In this document: positions 33,576-34,455 of the stretch, one piece after another
Layout of the letters: every line of letters begins with the position of its first letter
How positions within the stretch are numbered: the first letter of the stretch is position 1
DNA from: CAZMGT01 sp964565895
Lineage (GTDB): Bacteria; Armatimonadota; Zipacnadia; UBA1398; CAZMGT01
Direction of reading: 5' to 3'
Length of the DNA stretch: 34,455 bases
Assembly (NCBI GenBank): GCA_964565895.1
Contig: CAZMGT010000042.1
Span: forward strand, 1-34,455
Translations under genes and position numbers: made by a program
Notes under the pieces: generated by a model
Database searches by the model: none
Told to the model about the DNA's origin: nothing
What the model saw: only the letters and a program-made list of their open reading frames with translations

Positions 33576-34455
33576 GGCCGGCGGCGTGCGCAATGCTTGC
33601 CGCGCTGCTTTGTGCGGCGCTTGTTTGCGGCTGCGGGGTAGGGGAGTTTGGCCCGGCCGCCCTCTCCGCGCCACAGGGCGAGGCTAAGCCCAAGCCTACC
33701 CCGCGCACGGGGCGCGACGGCGCCCCGCTTGTCCCCGTTAAGAAGGGCGAATATCCCCTCGGCGGCGACCCCCAGCTCGACGACTGGGACCAGCTCCCCG
33801 CGCGCTCGTTTCGCGTGAAAAAGACGTTTTTCATCCAGAAGTACGAGGTGACGAACTGGCTTTATGCGCGGTTTTTAAACAGCGCCGGCTACCGCGGAGA
33901 GGACCCCACAAAAGGCTTCGGCAGCCAGGGCCGCCAGGTGCTCTTGCGCACAACCTCGCCCTGGTGTCACATCCGCTGGGACACCAAGCGCTACATCGTC
34001 GACGCCGGGTGGGAGGACCACCCCGTGGTCTGCGTGACCTGGTTCGGGGCGACGGCCTACGCCAAGTTCTACCGCATGAAGCTCCCCAGCGAGGAGCAGT
34101 GGGAGGTCGCCGCGCGCGGGGCAAAAGGCAACACCTTCCCCTGGGGGAACACGTGGCGCGCCGACCGCCTGTGCTGGGCCCTGCGCCCCGGGCCGGCCAG
34201 CCCCCCAACCGTTGCCGTGGGAAGCATCGGCAAGCGCGGCGAGAGCTGGTGCGGCGCGGCGGACATGGCCGGCAACGTCGCCGAGTGGACCCGCTCGCCG
34301 TGCGACGTGGGCCTGGTCGATGGCTCGAAATACGTTATTCGCGGCGGCTCGTGGCTTAACGACGAGAGCCAGCGCGTCCTGTTCCACGGCGCGCGCAGGG
34401 CGTTTGCCGACGCCGACGAGGCCAGCCCGGCGATCGGCTTCCGCTGCGTAAAGTA
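33572..34455 (+). CDS. SUMF1-fold (FGE-like) lipoprotein, nearly complete
   Basis: About 294 residues are visible; the window ends in TA after a Lys codon, so the next base may complete a TAA or TAG stop. A lipoprotein signal ends at Cys21 (LVCGCG), followed by a Lys/Pro linker. From about residue 60 the FGE-sulfatase (SUMF1) fold is clear: IQKYEVTNWLYARFLN, HPVVCVTWFGATAYAKF, LPSEEQWEVAARG, MAGNVAEWT, VIRGGSWLND and GFRC at the end. The two cysteines that catalyse formylglycine formation (in the segment after GGSW) are absent, so it is not a sulfatase activator. These proteins often bind or decorate surface complexes. It overlaps secretin 3 by ATGA, so it is probably a partner of the secretins. 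Confidence 0.87.
   Translation, partial: MRPAACAMLAALLCAALVCGCGVGEFGPAALSAPQGEAKPKPTPRTGRDGAPLVPVKKGEYPLGGDPQLDDWDQLPARSFRVKKTFFIQKYEVTNWLYARFLNSAGYRGEDPTKGFGSQGRQVLLRTTSPWCHIRWDTKRYIVDAGWEDHPVVCVTWFGATAYAKFYRMKLPSEEQWEVAARGAKGNTFPWGNTWRADRLCWALRPGPASPPTVAVGSIGKRGESWCGAADMAGNVAEWTRSPCDVGLVDGSKYVIRGGSWLNDESQRVLFHGARRAFADADEASPAIGFRCVK

Noticed and set aside
33572..34455. Formylglycine-generating enzyme that activates the sulfatase
   Set aside because: The two catalytic cysteines of true FGE are missing from the GGSW segment.

Overview
The window is GC-rich DNA of a Gram-negative-type (two-membrane) bacterium. It carries three secretin genes, lipoproteins with lipoboxes, a BamE-like domain and Tat-type signal peptides. 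The mix of a Tat-exported Gfo/Idh/MocA oxidoreductase, a sulfatase, a SUMF1-fold lipoprotein, a DUF6785-like membrane protein and a beta-propeller/PHP-like secreted protein is typical of environmental lineages such as Planctomycetota, Hydrogenedentota, Sumerlaeota or Armatimonadota. I cannot choose among these from the sequence alone. There are no tRNA or rRNA genes, no CRISPR array and no insertion sequence. Of 26 complete coding genes, 17 stop with TAG, which is unusual for GC-rich DNA.

Region 1 (1-5652): an exported oxidoreductase cut by the window edge (minus strand) diverges from folE2 (folate or queuosine entry). Then comes a compact run of a second Gfo/Idh/MocA oxidoreductase, a PHP phosphoesterase, thioredoxin reductase (trxB) and adenylosuccinate lyase (purB). 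Sigma70-like promoters are visible before folE2 and before the second oxidoreductase. The latter promoter sits so close to the ATG that the mRNA is probably leaderless.

Region 2 (5653-8547): a 371-base gap, then a tiny 53-residue lysine-rich protein built from ATKKK pentads and followed by a terminator. A class III aminotransferase and a membrane-anchored TPR protein follow. Region 3 (8548-17655): a multi-spanning DUF6785-like protein (minus strand) diverges from a sulfatase gene that is joined by overlaps to a split transketolase (N and C halves). A small lipoprotein and a 914-residue secreted beta-propeller plus metallohydrolase protein follow, closed by a strong bidirectional terminator.

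Region 4 (17656-28299): central carbon metabolism. Citrate synthase (minus strand) diverges from an unknown membrane-anchored protein. A co-directional run icd-sucC-sucD-mdh-[BioD/DRTGG-like]-fumA-fumB then covers much of the TCA cycle; aconitase, 2-oxoglutarate dehydrogenase and succinate dehydrogenase are not here. The isocitrate dehydrogenase carries an unusual insertion of about 35 residues with two CxxC pairs. Upstream of icd lies a candidate structured RNA of about 245 nt with its own promoter, a long nested rod-like fold and a Rho-independent terminator.

Region 5 (28333-34455): three consecutive, different secretin genes with overlapping or near-overlapping junctions, followed by a SUMF1-fold lipoprotein that overlaps the third secretin by ATGA. 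The third secretin ends in a BamE/SmpA-like domain. This cluster, the ICDH insertion and the RNA are the most interesting parts of the window.
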